64,000 nucleotides of DNA from Sphingobium lactosutens (GCF_013393185.1 NZ_QJQX01000052.1:248001-312000), one strand, 5' to 3'; shown: positions 29,401 through 40,345, counted from the stretch's first letter. Translations and numbers: made by a program. The notes: generated by a model from the letters alone, not told the origin.

Positions 29401-30294
29401 ATGGCCGACCTCCTTCCTCCCGACGTGCGCAGCCGCCTCCGCGGCCTCCGCCTCGTCACGCGCCGGGCAGTGGGGTCGCATGGCATCGGCCTGCACCAAA
29501 GCCATAGCCGGGGCGCGGGGCTGGAGTTCGCCCAATATCGCGCCTATGAGCCTGGCGACGAACTGCGCCAGATCGACTGGAAACTCTACGCCCGGTCGGA
29601 CAAATTCTTCGTGCGGGAGGCCGAACGCGAAAGCCCGGTCGCCGTCTGGATCTTGATCGACGCCAGCGCCTCCATGGGCCAGTCCGACGCGACGCGCCCC
29701 GATTACAGCCGCCTCGACGCTGCCAAGGCCATCGCCGCCGCCATCGCCGAACTCGCCATGAAGCAGGGCGACCGCTTCGGCTTCATGGCGCTGGGCGACG
29801 GCGGCCTCGCGCTGCTGCCGCCCGCCACGGGTCTGCGCCAGCGCGACCGGATGCTGCTGGAACTGCTGCACGTCCAGACCGCGCGCGGCTTCGCCCCCCA
29901 AAGCCATCTGGGTCCGGTCTGGGAGCGGATCGGCGCGCATGACCTCGTCATCCTGCTGTCCGACTGTTTCGACGAAGGCGCGGTGGCGCTGGCGGAGAAG
30001 CTCGCCGCAGCGGGACGCGAAACCCTGGTGATCGAGATGCTGACCGTCGCCGAACGGGATTTCCCCTTCGACGGCGGCTTTCGCTTCCGCGACCCCGAAA
30101 CCGGCGAGGAATTGCTGGCCGACGGCGCAGCCTTGCGCGCCGAATTTCTCGCCCGCTTTGCCGAGGCGCGTGAAGCGCTCCACGCCCGTCTGGAGGCGAT
30201 CGGCATCCGCCACGCCGCCCACGTCCTTGACGAACCGGTGGACCTCCCCCTGCGTCGCCTGTTCGCGGCCCATGGCGCGGCGGAATATAGTTGA
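29401..30294 (+). CDS. DUF58 (vWA-like) protein
   Basis: A 297-residue protein of the DUF58 family. Signature GRGAGLEFAQYRAYEPGDELRQIDWKLYARSDKFFVRE (in two stretches, residues ~38-76) leads into a vWA-type domain with the MIDAS-like start WILIDASASMGQSD and later HDLVILLSDCFDEG. DUF58 proteins are the usual partner of MoxR ATPases. Nine bases separate it from moxR and it overlaps the next gene's start region. No signal peptide; cytoplasmic or membrane-associated. Confidence 0.92.
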   Translation: MADLLPPDVRSRLRGLRLVTRRAVGSHGIGLHQSHSRGAGLEFAQYRAYEPGDELRQIDWKLYARSDKFFVREAERESPVAVWILIDASASMGQSDATRPDYSRLDAAKAIAAAIAELAMKQGDRFGFMALGDGGLALLPPATGLRQRDRMLLELLHVQTARGFAPQSHLGPVWERIGAHDLVILLSDCFDEGAVALAEKLAAAGRETLVIEMLTVAERDFPFDGGFRFRDPETGEELLADGAALRAEFLARFAEAREALHARLEAIGIRHAAHVLDEPVDLPLRRLFAAHGAAEYS

Positions 30295-30296
30295 GC

Positions 30297-31436
30297 ATGG
30301 CGCTGCTTTTCCCGGCGGCGCTGGCCGCGCTAGCGGCGCTGATCATGCCGCTCATCCTCCATATCGCGCGCAAGAGCCAACAGCAGCCGACCGACTTTGC
30401 CGCGCTGCGCTGGCTACGCTCGCGCCCCAGGCCCCGCTCGCGCCTGCGCTTCGACGAGTGGCCGCTGCTGCTGCTTCGTCTCGCGCTGCTGGCGCTGGCC
30501 GCGCTATGGCTCGCCCAGCCCGTCCTGTTCGGTGCAGGCGACGACCGACCTTATGTGGCGGTAGTGCCGGCTGTTCAGGTCGCCCCCGCCACACTCGGCG
30601 ACGCGCGCATCCACTGGCTCGCCCCCGGCTTCCCCAAGATCGACCAGCCCCGGCCTGACGGCCCGCTGCCCGTCGCCAGCCTGATCCGCCAGCTCGACGC
30701 CGAACTCCCGGCAAAGACGCCGCTCACCATCGTCGCCCCGACCATTCTCGAAGGCGCAGACGCCGACCGCCTGCGCCTGTCGCGCAAGGTGACGTGGCGC
30801 ATTGCTCCCGGTGAGATGGCGGCTTCGGTGAACAAACCCGCGCCGCCGCCCATCCTTTCCATCCGCCATGACGAGGCCCATCGCGATGCAGTGCGCTATA
30901 TCCGGGCCGCCGCACTGGCATGGCAATCTGCGAAAGCCGACAGCGAAATAGACAATCGCGGGACCGATGCGCCGCTGCCCGAAAAGGGGCGCCTCCTTGT
31001 CTGGCTGGCTGGCGGCACCTTGCCCGATAGCGTCATCGACTGGACGAAGCAGGGCGGCACCCTGCTCGTCGCCAGCGATGCGCACCTGCCGGTCGAAGAG
31101 GCGGCGCAACCGCTCTGGCGCGATGCGGAGGGCAAGCCGCTCGTCGAGGCGCTTTCTCTGGGCAAGGGCAGACTGATCCGCTTCACCCGCCCGCTTGTCC
31201 CATCGCAAATGCCCGAACTGCTGGAAGCCGATTTCCCTGACAGGCTGCGCGCGCTGATCGTCGCCCAGCCAGCGCCTTCCCGTGTTGCCGCCGCCGATTA
31301 TGCCCCGCTTCCCGGCGGCCGCGCCTATGACCAGCCGCCGCAGCAACTTCGTAACTGGCTTGCCCTGCTGATCGCGTTGCTGCTCTTCGCCGAACGCTGG
31401 CTCGCCACCCGTCGCAGCCGGAGCATCGCGCCATGA
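30297..31436 (+). CDS. BatA N-terminal domain membrane protein
   Basis: About 379 residues. N terminus LLFPAALAALAALIMPLILHIARKSQQ is the BatA-type membrane anchor, followed by RFDEWPLLLLRLALLALAALWLAQPVLFG, the second TM with the family's QP motif. The middle is a vWA/GATase-like soluble domain (GRLLVWLAGGTLPDSVIDWTKQGGTLLVAS), and a final TM (LRNWLALLIALLLFAERWLATRR) anchors the C terminus. Start is ATG at 30297 or a TTG at 30291 that overlaps the DUF58 stop. Probably assembled with DUF58 by the MoxR ATPase. Confidence 0.87.
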   Translation: MALLFPAALAALAALIMPLILHIARKSQQQPTDFAALRWLRSRPRPRSRLRFDEWPLLLLRLALLALAALWLAQPVLFGAGDDRPYVAVVPAVQVAPATLGDARIHWLAPGFPKIDQPRPDGPLPVASLIRQLDAELPAKTPLTIVAPTILEGADADRLRLSRKVTWRIAPGEMAASVNKPAPPPILSIRHDEAHRDAVRYIRAAALAWQSAKADSEIDNRGTDAPLPEKGRLLVWLAGGTLPDSVIDWTKQGGTLLVASDAHLPVEEAAQPLWRDAEGKPLVEALSLGKGRLIRFTRPLVPSQMPELLEADFPDRLRALIVAQPAPSRVAAADYAPLPGGRAYDQPPQQLRNWLALLIALLLFAERWLATRRSRSIAP

Positions 31437-33547
31437 GCGCCGACGCCCTGCGCACCCACTGGACCACGCCCGCCCGCCACCGCCGCATCGCGGACACGCT
31501 GGCGCTGGGCCTGCCGCTGGCCCTTGCCGCCGCCGCGATCGGCTGGCGACTGGCTGGTCCGGCAGTTGCTGGGCTGCTTGCGATTGTCGTGTTCGCTGTC
31601 GCCCTCATCGTCGCTCGCCAACGCGCAGCGCGCCACGACCTGCCCTGGCTGATCCGCAGCCTCGACGCGACGCGCCCTGAACTGGAGGACAGCAGCGCCC
31701 TCCTCTTCGCCGACGACGCACCGCTCTCCCCACTCCAGTCGCTCCAGCGCACCCGCATCGCCACGCGCCTCGATCAGGCCAGCCCGCACGATCTCACCCC
31801 AGGCTGGTCGAAGCGTCTGTTCCTGATCCTGAGCGTCCTTGCCGTCGCGCTGATCGCCGCCGCCCTTCTGTGGCCCCGCGCAGGGGAAGGCCCACCGACC
31901 CTCGCCCCAAGCGACGAAGGCCTGCCTGCCCGTCCGGGCATCCCCAGCCTCGTCGGGCAAAATCTCCGTATCGTCCCGCCCGCCTATACCGGCCTGCCGG
32001 TGCGAGACTCCGCTTCGCTGGACGCCCGCGTGCCGCAGGGATCGCGCCTCGAATGGACGCTCCGCTTCGATCCGCAGGCGAGTGCACCCAGGTTGCTGAT
32101 GCTCGCTGGCCAGCCGCTCGCTTTGCGCCAGGAAGGTGCGAACTGGATCGCCACCCACACCGCCGACGCCGCCTTCCTCTACCGCGTCGATCCCGCCTCC
32201 AGGCGCGGCGCAACGCCGCGACTCCATAGGGTCGACGCCATCGCCGACGCCCCGCCGCAGGTAAAGCCGCTCACCGACAGCCTGACTATGATCAAGCCCG
32301 GTCAGCGCAGCTGGACTCCCGCCTTCGCCGCCACCGACGATTATGGCGTCGCCGCCACCGCCCGCCTGCGCGTCACGCTGGCAATCGGGGAGGGCGAGAA
32401 TGTGACCTTCAGCGAGCGCGAAATCCCCGTGACCGGCACTGGTCCAGCCCGCAACCGCCGCTTCGCCCCGCGCCTCGACTTCCCGACCTTCGGCTTTGCC
32501 GCCGGCGGCGACATGGTGGTGCAGCTCATCGTCCGCGACAATCGCGCGCCCGGCCCGCAGGAGGTGCGCGGCCCCAGCCTGATCCTGCGCTGGCCGTCGC
32601 CGAAGCAGCCTGAAAGCAGCGGCCTCACCGGCATGGTCAACACCACCCTGCCCGCCTATTTCCGCAGCCAGCGTCAGATCATCATCGACATCGAAAAGCT
32701 GCTCAGGCAGAAGCGCACCCTCGCCCCGGACCGCACTCTTGCACGCTCCGCGTCGATCGGCGGCGACCAGCAGATTTTGCGCGGCCGCTACAGCCAGTTC
32801 CTCGGCGGCGAGAGCGAAGGCCAGCCCGAACTCCCCACCGCCGATGCGGATGGGCATAGCGAAAATGACGGCCATGACCATGGTCCGCCGGTGTCGACAC
32901 CCAATGTTTTCGGCGAAAAGGAGGATGTGCTGGCGGAATTCGGCCATCCGCACGACGAAAGCCCTGCCTCCAGCCTTGATCCCGAAACCCGCGCGATCCT
33001 GAAACAGGCGGTGGACGAAATGTGGCAGTCCGAACGGGAACTCAAGACCGGGCATCCGGACACGGCGCTACCCTATGCCTATAAGGCGTTGCGCTTCATC
33101 AAGGAGGTGCAGCAGGCGACCCGCATCTTCCTGTCGCGCGTCGGGCCGGAACTGCCGCCGATCGACGCCAGCCGCCGCATGACCGGCAAGCGCGAAGGGC
33201 TGGCCAGCCGCCAGCTGGACATCACACCGGTCAAGCGACAGGACGGCCCTGCCGCCGCGGCATGGCGCGCATTGGGAGCGGGACCGGACGCGATCCGCGG
33301 CCCGATCGACCTTGCGCCGCTGGAAGGCTGGGTCCGCGCCAATGCCGGCCGCCTGCCCGATGCGCTGGCGCTGAGCGGCGCGATCGACGCCGTTCGTCGC
33401 GATCCTGCCTGCGCATCGTGCCGGGCGAAGCTGCGCGCGCAGCTCTGGACCGCCATGGAGCGGCCGCTCGGCCAGCCAGCCCGCCGCCGTCCGGCCGACG
33501 CTACGGGTACGCGCTATCTCCGCGCGATCGAGGGAGGCGGGTCATGA
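31433..33547 (+). CDS. DUF4175-like large membrane protein
   Basis: A 704-residue protein with TM segments near residues ~23-40, 44-62 and 125-145, then a large periplasmic part with an Ig-like strand set (LRIVPPAYTGLPVRDSASL, AATDDYGVAATARLRVTLA), a Gln/Arg-rich helical region and a His-rich stretch (GHSENDGHDHGPP). The layout and operon position match the DUF4175 proteins encoded with MoxR/BatA/DUF4159. The C terminus has four-Cys-poor CASC motif (DPACASCRAKLR), possibly redox or metal linked. Overlaps its neighbours by ATGA at both ends. Confidence 0.75.
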   Translation: MSADALRTHWTTPARHRRIADTLALGLPLALAAAAIGWRLAGPAVAGLLAIVVFAVALIVARQRAARHDLPWLIRSLDATRPELEDSSALLFADDAPLSPLQSLQRTRIATRLDQASPHDLTPGWSKRLFLILSVLAVALIAAALLWPRAGEGPPTLAPSDEGLPARPGIPSLVGQNLRIVPPAYTGLPVRDSASLDARVPQGSRLEWTLRFDPQASAPRLLMLAGQPLALRQEGANWIATHTADAAFLYRVDPASRRGATPRLHRVDAIADAPPQVKPLTDSLTMIKPGQRSWTPAFAATDDYGVAATARLRVTLAIGEGENVTFSEREIPVTGTGPARNRRFAPRLDFPTFGFAAGGDMVVQLIVRDNRAPGPQEVRGPSLILRWPSPKQPESSGLTGMVNTTLPAYFRSQRQIIIDIEKLLRQKRTLAPDRTLARSASIGGDQQILRGRYSQFLGGESEGQPELPTADADGHSENDGHDHGPPVSTPNVFGEKEDVLAEFGHPHDESPASSLDPETRAILKQAVDEMWQSERELKTGHPDTALPYAYKALRFIKEVQQATRIFLSRVGPELPPIDASRRMTGKREGLASRQLDITPVKRQDGPAAAAWRALGAGPDAIRGPIDLAPLEGWVRANAGRLPDALALSGAIDAVRRDPACASCRAKLRAQLWTAMERPLGQPARRRPADATGTRYLRAIEGGGS

Positions 33548-35310
33548 TCGTCGCCGCTCTGCTCATCCTTGCCATATTGCTGGCCGCGATCCGCCTCATA
33601 ATCTGGCACCGCGCCGCCGGGGAACAGGCCTCGCCGCTGCGCCTGACGCTCCTCCTGCTGCTCCAGCCGATCTGCGCCGGGCTGCTCCTTCTCGGCCTCT
33701 TCCCGCCCGCGACCATCGGTGGCAGCGGCACGTTGCGCATCGCGACGGCCGGGACGCCCCGCCTCGCCGCCGGCGGGACGCCGCTGATCATCTTGCCCGA
33801 AGCCGGCACTATCCCTGGCGAAGCGGCACCCGACCTCGCCACCGCGCTGCGCCGCCATCCCGCCGCCAACAGGATCGAGATCATCGGCCGGGGCCTCACG
33901 CCCCGCGATCTGGATGCGGCGCGCAGCGTCGCCGTCCGCTTTGCCCCGCCTCAGCCGCCCAAGGGACTCACCGATCTGGCACCGCCCGTGCCGACCGCAC
34001 CGGGCGCGAGCTTCACCGCTGGCGCGACGCTTGCTGGTCTGCCCCATGCGACTGTCGAGCTGCTCGACCCCGCCGGCCGCATCACCGACAGCGCAACGCC
34101 TGACCCCGATGGTCATGTCCGCCTGACCGGCACCAGCCGCACCACCGGCACCGCCGACTTCACCCTGCGCGTCCGCGATGGCAACCGCACCATCGAACAG
34201 GCCGGCGTCCCCGTCGTCACACAGGACAGTGCCAGGCCGCGCCTGTTGATCCTCGCCGGCGCACCGGGCCCAGAGGTCAAATATCTGCGTCGCTGGGCCA
34301 CCGACGCAGGCTTTGCCGTCTCCACCCAAATGAGCGCAGGCGGCGGCATTCAGTTGGGCGACGCACCCGTGTCGATCGACGGCGCGACCCTACGCCGCTT
34401 CGACGCCGTGCTGGTCGATGATCGCAGCTGGGCCGCGCTCGGCGGCGGGCGCGGCGCGTTGCTTGGCGCGGTGCGCGACGGCCTTGGCCTCATCCTGCGC
34501 GCCAGCGGCCCGCTCGACGGCGCGACCCGCGGCCAGTGGCAGGCGCTCGGCTTCACGCTCAAGGGGGGGAATGATCTCGCCCCGCTCGCCCTGCCCAAGC
34601 CGCCCGTCGTCGCCATCGCCCGCACCCGGCAGGGCATAACCGATGCCGACCGCCCCGACGACATGGCGCTCCCCGACGAGATGCTCCCCGAAGTCACCCG
34701 TCTCGCCGCCGCGCCTGCGGGCCACGATACGGTGACGCTGCTACAGGATGCCGGTGGCACGACGCTCGCGGCATGGCGGGCGTTGGGCATGGGCCGGATC
34801 GCGCTCTTCACCGGCGTGGACAGCTATGCGCTGACGCTGACCGGCCACCAACCCCTCTACGATCAATGGTGGCGCAGTCTCCTTGGCGCTGTCGGCCGCC
34901 CCGCACCCGCGCCCGCGCACATCGACGGCATCCACTGGGCAGGCGAACGCATGACGCTCTGCGGCCTCACCGGCGATGCCCAGGCCATCCGCCCCGACGG
35001 CAGCCCCGCCCGCCTGATCCCCGTCAATGGCTGCGCGGCGTTCTGGCCCGCCAACGCCGGCTGGCACATTTTGCGCGGGAAGGACGGCATCACGCCTTTC
35101 CACGTCCAGCCCGCAGGCGCGCTTCCCGCCGTGCGCGCCGCCCGCGATCGCGCCGCGACGCTGATGCTGCGCGGAGACGCCCCGGCGACAGCGCAAGGCG
35201 AACCACGCCCCGGCCCGTCCTGGCCCTGGCTGCTCGGCTGGCTCCTTGCCAGCGCCCTGCTCTGGGGACTGGAACGCAGCCGGATCGGCCGCTGTCAGTC
35301 GGCCCTGTAA
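33544..35310 (+). CDS. membrane protein with GATase-like domain, BatA/DUF4159 cluster
   Basis: A 588-residue protein: N-terminal TM (IVAALLILAILLAAIRLII) and a second TM near residues 36-58 (LTLLLLLQPICAGLLLLGLF), a soluble region with a carboxypeptidase-regulatory-like strand pair (GATLAGLPHATVELLDPAGR), a GATase1-like fold (RPRLLILAGAPGPEVKYLRR to DAVLVDDRSWAAL and GLILRASG), and a C-terminal TM (WPWLLGWLLASALLWGLERS). I cannot assign a reaction. Start overlaps the previous stop (ATGA), so it is the last gene of the operon; its end overlaps the opposite-strand exoribonuclease gene by 16 bp. Confidence 0.72.
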   Translation: MIVAALLILAILLAAIRLIIWHRAAGEQASPLRLTLLLLLQPICAGLLLLGLFPPATIGGSGTLRIATAGTPRLAAGGTPLIILPEAGTIPGEAAPDLATALRRHPAANRIEIIGRGLTPRDLDAARSVAVRFAPPQPPKGLTDLAPPVPTAPGASFTAGATLAGLPHATVELLDPAGRITDSATPDPDGHVRLTGTSRTTGTADFTLRVRDGNRTIEQAGVPVVTQDSARPRLLILAGAPGPEVKYLRRWATDAGFAVSTQMSAGGGIQLGDAPVSIDGATLRRFDAVLVDDRSWAALGGGRGALLGAVRDGLGLILRASGPLDGATRGQWQALGFTLKGGNDLAPLALPKPPVVAIARTRQGITDADRPDDMALPDEMLPEVTRLAAAPAGHDTVTLLQDAGGTTLAAWRALGMGRIALFTGVDSYALTLTGHQPLYDQWWRSLLGAVGRPAPAPAHIDGIHWAGERMTLCGLTGDAQAIRPDGSPARLIPVNGCAAFWPANAGWHILRGKDGITPFHVQPAGALPAVRAARDRAATLMLRGDAPATAQGEPRPGPSWPWLLGWLLASALLWGLERSRIGRCQSAL

Positions 35311-35753
35311 GCCATGTAGAAGTCACGCAGCGCCCGCGCATCGTGCAGGGCGTTGTGCGGCACCCGGCTGTTCGCGGCTGCGCTGAAGCCCGCCGCGTTG
35401 ATCAGTTCCAGCCGCAGCCCGAAATCGACGCCTGCCATCTGCCCCGGTCCCTTCACCAGCAGCGCGCAGAAATGGGCCAGATCCTCCGGCCAGTCGGCGA
35501 TGATCACCGGATCGCTGTCCCCCGCCAGATAGGCGGCGACCATATCCGCGCCTTCCTCGCGCCCCAGTTCATGGTCGATCCCCGGCGGCACATGGCGCAA
35601 ATAGGGGATGACGTTGCTGGCGACCCATGGCTCGATCTCGCCCGGCAGCGGCAGTGAGAAATACAGTTCCTGGTCCCCATCTTCAGGCACCAGGGCCACG
35701 CTGATCAGCGTCCCGCCAAAGCCATTGAATTCGGTATCGAGAAAATAGCGCAT
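35295..35753 (-). CDS. 3'-5' exoribonuclease (DEDDh family)
   Basis: A 152-residue DEDDh exonuclease. RYFLDTEFNG supplies D6 and E8; VIIADWPEDLAHF supplies the middle Asp (~D87); HNALHDARALRDF supplies H133 and D138. Small stand-alone proteins of this type degrade RNA from the 3' end. The MRYFLDTEFN start is set by the ATG at 35753, as the family begins directly with the first catalytic motif; the open frame continues far upstream but that part is a shadow of pgm and the methyltransferase. Function in RNA turnover is inferred. Confidence 0.88.
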   Translation of the reverse strand: MRYFLDTEFNGFGGTLISVALVPEDGDQELYFSLPLPGEIEPWVASNVIPYLRHVPPGIDHELGREEGADMVAAYLAGDSDPVIIADWPEDLAHFCALLVKGPGQMAGVDFGLRLELINAAGFSAAANSRVPHNALHDARALRDFYMAYRAD

Positions 35754-35924
35754 GAAGAAATAGGCTGCCTGTCCAGATTCGGGTCGCGGTCGGCGGGCCG
35801 ATAGCATCCCCCGGGCGGATCGGCCAAGCGTCGGCCGATGCGCGCGACCGCCTGTAGCATTTGCGCGACGGAAGCCAAGCTGCCATGCGCCACATTGCCG
35901 ATGGTTTATGTATGAAGGGGCAAT

Positions 35925-36596
35925 ATGACGCCGCGCGAATATCTGGGGTCCGCCGCCGTGCCGGGTGGGCAGGAACTGAAACTCTACCGGCGTGGCGGCG
36001 ATTATATGATCGTCCTCGACCGCAATGAATTGATGAGCAGCCGCATGAGCGGATCGGAAAAGCAGCTCGCGCTGATGACGATCGAGCGGCTGAAGGGGCG
36101 CAAGGCGCCGCACCTGCTGATCGGCGGCTATGGCATGGGCTTTACCCTGCGCGCGGCGCTGGGCGCTCTTGACGCATCGGCGCAGATTACCGTCGCCGAA
36201 CTGGTCCCCGAGATCATCGAATGGGCGCGCGGCCCGATGACGGAACTGGCCGACGGTTGCCTGGACGACTCGCGCGTGCGGCTCGTGCTGGACGATGTCG
36301 TCCATGTGATCGCGGCGGGCCATGGCAGCTATGACGCTATCCTGCTCGACGTCGACAATGGCCCGGACGGCCTGACCGCCGCCGCCAATGACCGGCTCTA
36401 CAATGGCAAGGGACTGGACGCCGCCCGCGCCGCATTGAAGCCAGGCGGCATCCTCGCCGTCTGGTCCGCCGGTTCCGACGATGCCTTTACCCGCCGCCTG
36501 CGCAGCGCCGGCTTTCTGGTCGAGGAAGTCGCCGTGCGCGCCCGCGACAATGGCAAGGGGCCGCGCCATGTCATCTGGTTTGCACAAAAGCGCTGA
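35925..36596 (+). CDS. spermidine-synthase-like methyltransferase-fold protein
   Basis: A 223-residue Rossmann-fold protein with the aminopropyltransferase/methyltransferase pattern: HLLIGGYGMGFTLRAALGA (nucleotide loop), ITVAELVPEIIEWARGPM (acidic end of strand 2), AILLDVDNGPDGLTAAANDRLY, and GGILAVWSAGSDDAFTRRL. It lacks the full N-terminal domain of a true spermidine synthase, so the name indicates fold only. Upstream, AGGGGCAAT gives an acceptable ribosome site. Followed by pgm. Confidence 0.82.
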   Translation: MTPREYLGSAAVPGGQELKLYRRGGDYMIVLDRNELMSSRMSGSEKQLALMTIERLKGRKAPHLLIGGYGMGFTLRAALGALDASAQITVAELVPEIIEWARGPMTELADGCLDDSRVRLVLDDVVHVIAAGHGSYDAILLDVDNGPDGLTAAANDRLYNGKGLDAARAALKPGGILAVWSAGSDDAFTRRLRSAGFLVEEVAVRARDNGKGPRHVIWFAQKR

Positions 36597-38303
<1,707 letters not shown>

Positions 38304-38316
38304 GAGGCTTCTACAT

Positions 38317-38390
38317 CCGTTCGTTTCGAGCGTGTCGAGAAACGAGATGAATGCGCTATCCGCTTCTCGACTTAGCTCGAAGCGAACGGG
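38317..38390. repeat. REP-type inverted repeat, family A, copy 2
   Basis: Second ~74-bp copy, 13 bp after the pgm stop: left arm CCGTTCGTTTCGAGCGTGTC... (to 38344), right arm CGCTTCTCGACTTAGCTCGA... (from 38361) ending in AGCGAACGGG. Arms are inverted with about 16 bp between; three or four positions differ from copy 1. Confidence 0.87.
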
Positions 38391-38473
38391 AACTATGGCA
38401 TTTCACGCAATCCTCGCTTGCGCTGGACACAAACTAACATCCTAGAAACAGGATAGAAACGCACGCATCCTAG

Positions 38474-38513
38474 AAAGGACAGGTCGCCGCATCCGTCGGC
38501 GCCTGTCCTTTTC
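38474..38513 (+). terminator. strong intrinsic terminator just upstream of the DUF2490 gene
   Basis: AAAGGACAGG (38474-38483) pairs with CCTGTCCTTT (38502-38511) with an inner GCCG/CGGC extension, followed by a T-rich CTTTTCCATTTTC stretch. It ends 17 bases before the next start codon. Two direct copies of CATCCTAGAAA (38438-38448, 38466-38476) lie immediately upstream. Confidence 0.8.
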
Positions 38514-38530
38514 CATTTTCAGGGAACCTC

Positions 38531-39214
38531 ATGCGCCGCCTCGCTCTTTGCCTGTCAGCCTGCCTCACCTTGCTCTCCGCCCCGGCGCATGCCTCCACCA
38601 GCGAGGATGAGCAATTCTGGCTCAACCTGACCGCCATGGGATCGATAAAGGACGAGCTGGTCTATTTCGCAGAGGTACAGCCGCGCGTCGGCGACGGCAT
38701 CTCGCGCGTCGATCAAGCGCTGTTCCGCGGCGCGCTTGGCTGGAAATTCTCGCCCTCGCTCACCCTCTATCAGGGTTTCGCCCATGTCGTCGTACCGATC
38801 GAGGGCGGCAAGGACGTGAATGAGGAACGCAGCTTTCAGCAACTCAGCTGGACATTGGGCAAGCCCTGGGGCGGCGAGCTATCCTCGCGCACGCGGCTCG
38901 AACAGCGCTGGCGATCGGATGGCGACGACATGGGCTGGCGGGTTCGCGAGATGATCCGTTACGAAAAGCCGCTGAAGGCGAACAGCGATGCCGTGAACGC
39001 ACTGGTCTATGCCGAGGGTTTCGCCGCGCTCAACGATACCGACTGGGGGGCGCGCAGCGGCTTCGACCAATTGCGCAGCTTCGTCGGCGCGGAACTGGGC
39101 CTGCCCGGCGCGTCGACAGTGGAGGTCGGCTATCTGAACCAGCTGATCAACCAGCGCGCCGGTAACACGCGCGTCAACCATGTCGCGTCGGTGACGTTGT
39201 TCTTCCGGCACTGA
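38531..39214 (+). CDS. DUF2490 domain outer-membrane-associated protein
   Basis: A 227-residue exported protein with a clear signal peptide (to ~residue 22, SAPAHAST). The mature part is beta-rich with aromatic-ended strands: EQFWLNLTAMGSIKDELVYF, LFRGALGWKFSPSLTLYQGF, WRVREMIRYEKPL, GSTVEVGYLNQLINQ and the terminal HVASVTLFFRH, a final Phe-Phe-Arg-His resembling barrel C termini. DUF2490 members are predicted small beta-barrels; function unknown. The ribosome site AGGGAA lies between a strong terminator hairpin and the ATG. Confidence 0.85.
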   Translation: MRRLALCLSACLTLLSAPAHASTSEDEQFWLNLTAMGSIKDELVYFAEVQPRVGDGISRVDQALFRGALGWKFSPSLTLYQGFAHVVVPIEGGKDVNEERSFQQLSWTLGKPWGGELSSRTRLEQRWRSDGDDMGWRVREMIRYEKPLKANSDAVNALVYAEGFAALNDTDWGARSGFDQLRSFVGAELGLPGASTVEVGYLNQLINQRAGNTRVNHVASVTLFFRH

Positions 39215-39327
39215 AGTGATTTCGAGTGAAATGGAACATTTCACGACTCGGAAATCACGGAAAACAAAAGAAAATAGCGTTTATCCTAATTCAATTTGGA
39301 CAGGATAAGCTCTGAAACCGGAAGCGA

Positions 39328-39355
39328 TCAGGCCCCGATCATCGACGGGGCCTGA
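39328..39355. terminator. hairpin between convergent DUF2490 and purQ genes
   Basis: TCAGGCCCCG (39328-39337) and CGGGGCCTGA (39346-39355) form a 10-bp perfect stem with an 8-base loop. Neither strand has a following T run, so termination strength is uncertain, but it is the only hairpin in the spacer. Confidence 0.45.
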
Positions 39356-39433
39356 CGAAAATCCTAGCTCTATGCGTCTTTTGATTACCGCATATTGGGA
39401 GCCGTCGGCTGTGCCAACCGACTTCAGAATGCT

Positions 39434-40108
39434 TCAGGCCCGCGCGAACAGCCCTTCGACGAGGCCCTGAAACAGGCGCTTGCCGTCGGTCGAGCCATGG
39501 GCGGCTTCGATCACGCGCTCGGGGTGCGGCATCATGCCCAGCACATTGCCTGCCTCGTTGAGGATGCCGGCGATGTTGCGGGCCGAACCGTTGACGCTCT
39601 CCGCATAGCGCAGCGCGACGCGGCCTTCGCCTTCCAGCCGGTCGAGCGTGGCGTCGTCGGCAAAATAATTGCCGTCATGATGCGCGACCGGATAGGAGAT
39701 CGCTTCACCCGCTTCATAGTGGCTGGTGAAAGCGCTCTGGGCGTTCTCGACCGTCAGGGCGACGTCGCGGCAGACGAAATGACCGCCAGCATTGCGCAGC
39801 AGCGCGCCGGGCAGCAGACCGCTTTCGGTCAGCACCTGGAATCCGTTGCAGATGCCCAGCACATAGGCGCCACGGTCGGCAGCCTTCGCCACCGCCTGCA
39901 TCACCGGCGACCGCGCGGCCATCGCGCCGGACCGCAGATAGTCGCCATAGGAAAAGCCGCCCGGCACGCCGATCAGGTCGATGTCGTCGGGCAGTTCGGT
40001 GTCGCGATGCCAGATCATGGCAGGCCTGGTGCCGGTCGCAGCCTCGAACGCCACCGCCAGGTCGCGGTCGCAATTGCTGCCCGGAAAGACGATGACGGCG
40101 CTCTTCAT
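39434..40108 (-). CDS. purQ: phosphoribosylformylglycinamidine synthase subunit PurQ
   Basis: A 224-residue class I glutaminase subunit that feeds ammonia to PurL in purine synthesis. Nucleophile C87 in [29 protein letters not shown] at the N terminus; [19 protein letters not shown]; catalytic His-Glu in [13 protein letters not shown]. Separated by 3 bp from purS upstream; the PurL subunit is not in the window. Confidence 0.96.
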   Translation of the reverse strand: MKSAVIVFPGSNCDRDLAVAFEAATGTRPAMIWHRDTELPDDIDLIGVPGGFSYGDYLRSGAMAARSPVMQAVAKAADRGAYVLGICNGFQVLTESGLLPGALLRNAGGHFVCRDVALTVENAQSAFTSHYEAGEAISYPVAHHDGNYFADDATLDRLEGEGRVALRYAESVNGSARNIAGILNEAGNVLGMMPHPERVIEAAHGSTDGKRLFQGLVEGLFARA

Positions 40109-40111
40109 GGC

Positions 40112-40345
40112 TCAGGCCACCTTTTCGATGCGGTAGTTTTCGATCACCGTGTTGGCCAGCAGCTTGCGGCACATGGCGTCGATATCCTCGTCGCTGGTGC
40201 CGTCGGCCAGATCCAGTTCGATCAGCTTGCCGGCGCGCACGTCATTGACGCCGCTGAAACCCAGGCCATCGAGCGCGTGCTGGATCGCCCGGCCCTGCGG
40301 ATCGAGGACACCGCCCTTGAGGGTGACGAAGATGCGGGCTTTCAT
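40112..40345 (-). CDS. purS: phosphoribosylformylglycinamidine synthase subunit PurS
   Basis: A 77-residue protein: ARIFVTLKGGVLDPQGRAIQ, HALDGLGFSGVNDVRAGKLI, ELDLAD and NTVIENYRIEKV match PurS, the small subunit that bridges PurQ and PurL in the three-part FGAM synthase. The ATG at 40345 fits family length; the open frame upstream is not coding. Followed by purQ after three bases, so they are one operon. Confidence 0.95.
   Translation of the reverse strand: MKARIFVTLKGGVLDPQGRAIQHALDGLGFSGVNDVRAGKLIELDLADGTSDEDIDAMCRKLLANTVIENYRIEKVA

Noticed and set aside
39328..39355. Hairpin as a strong bidirectional terminator
   Set aside because: Stem is good but neither side has a T run; kept only as a low-confidence terminator.
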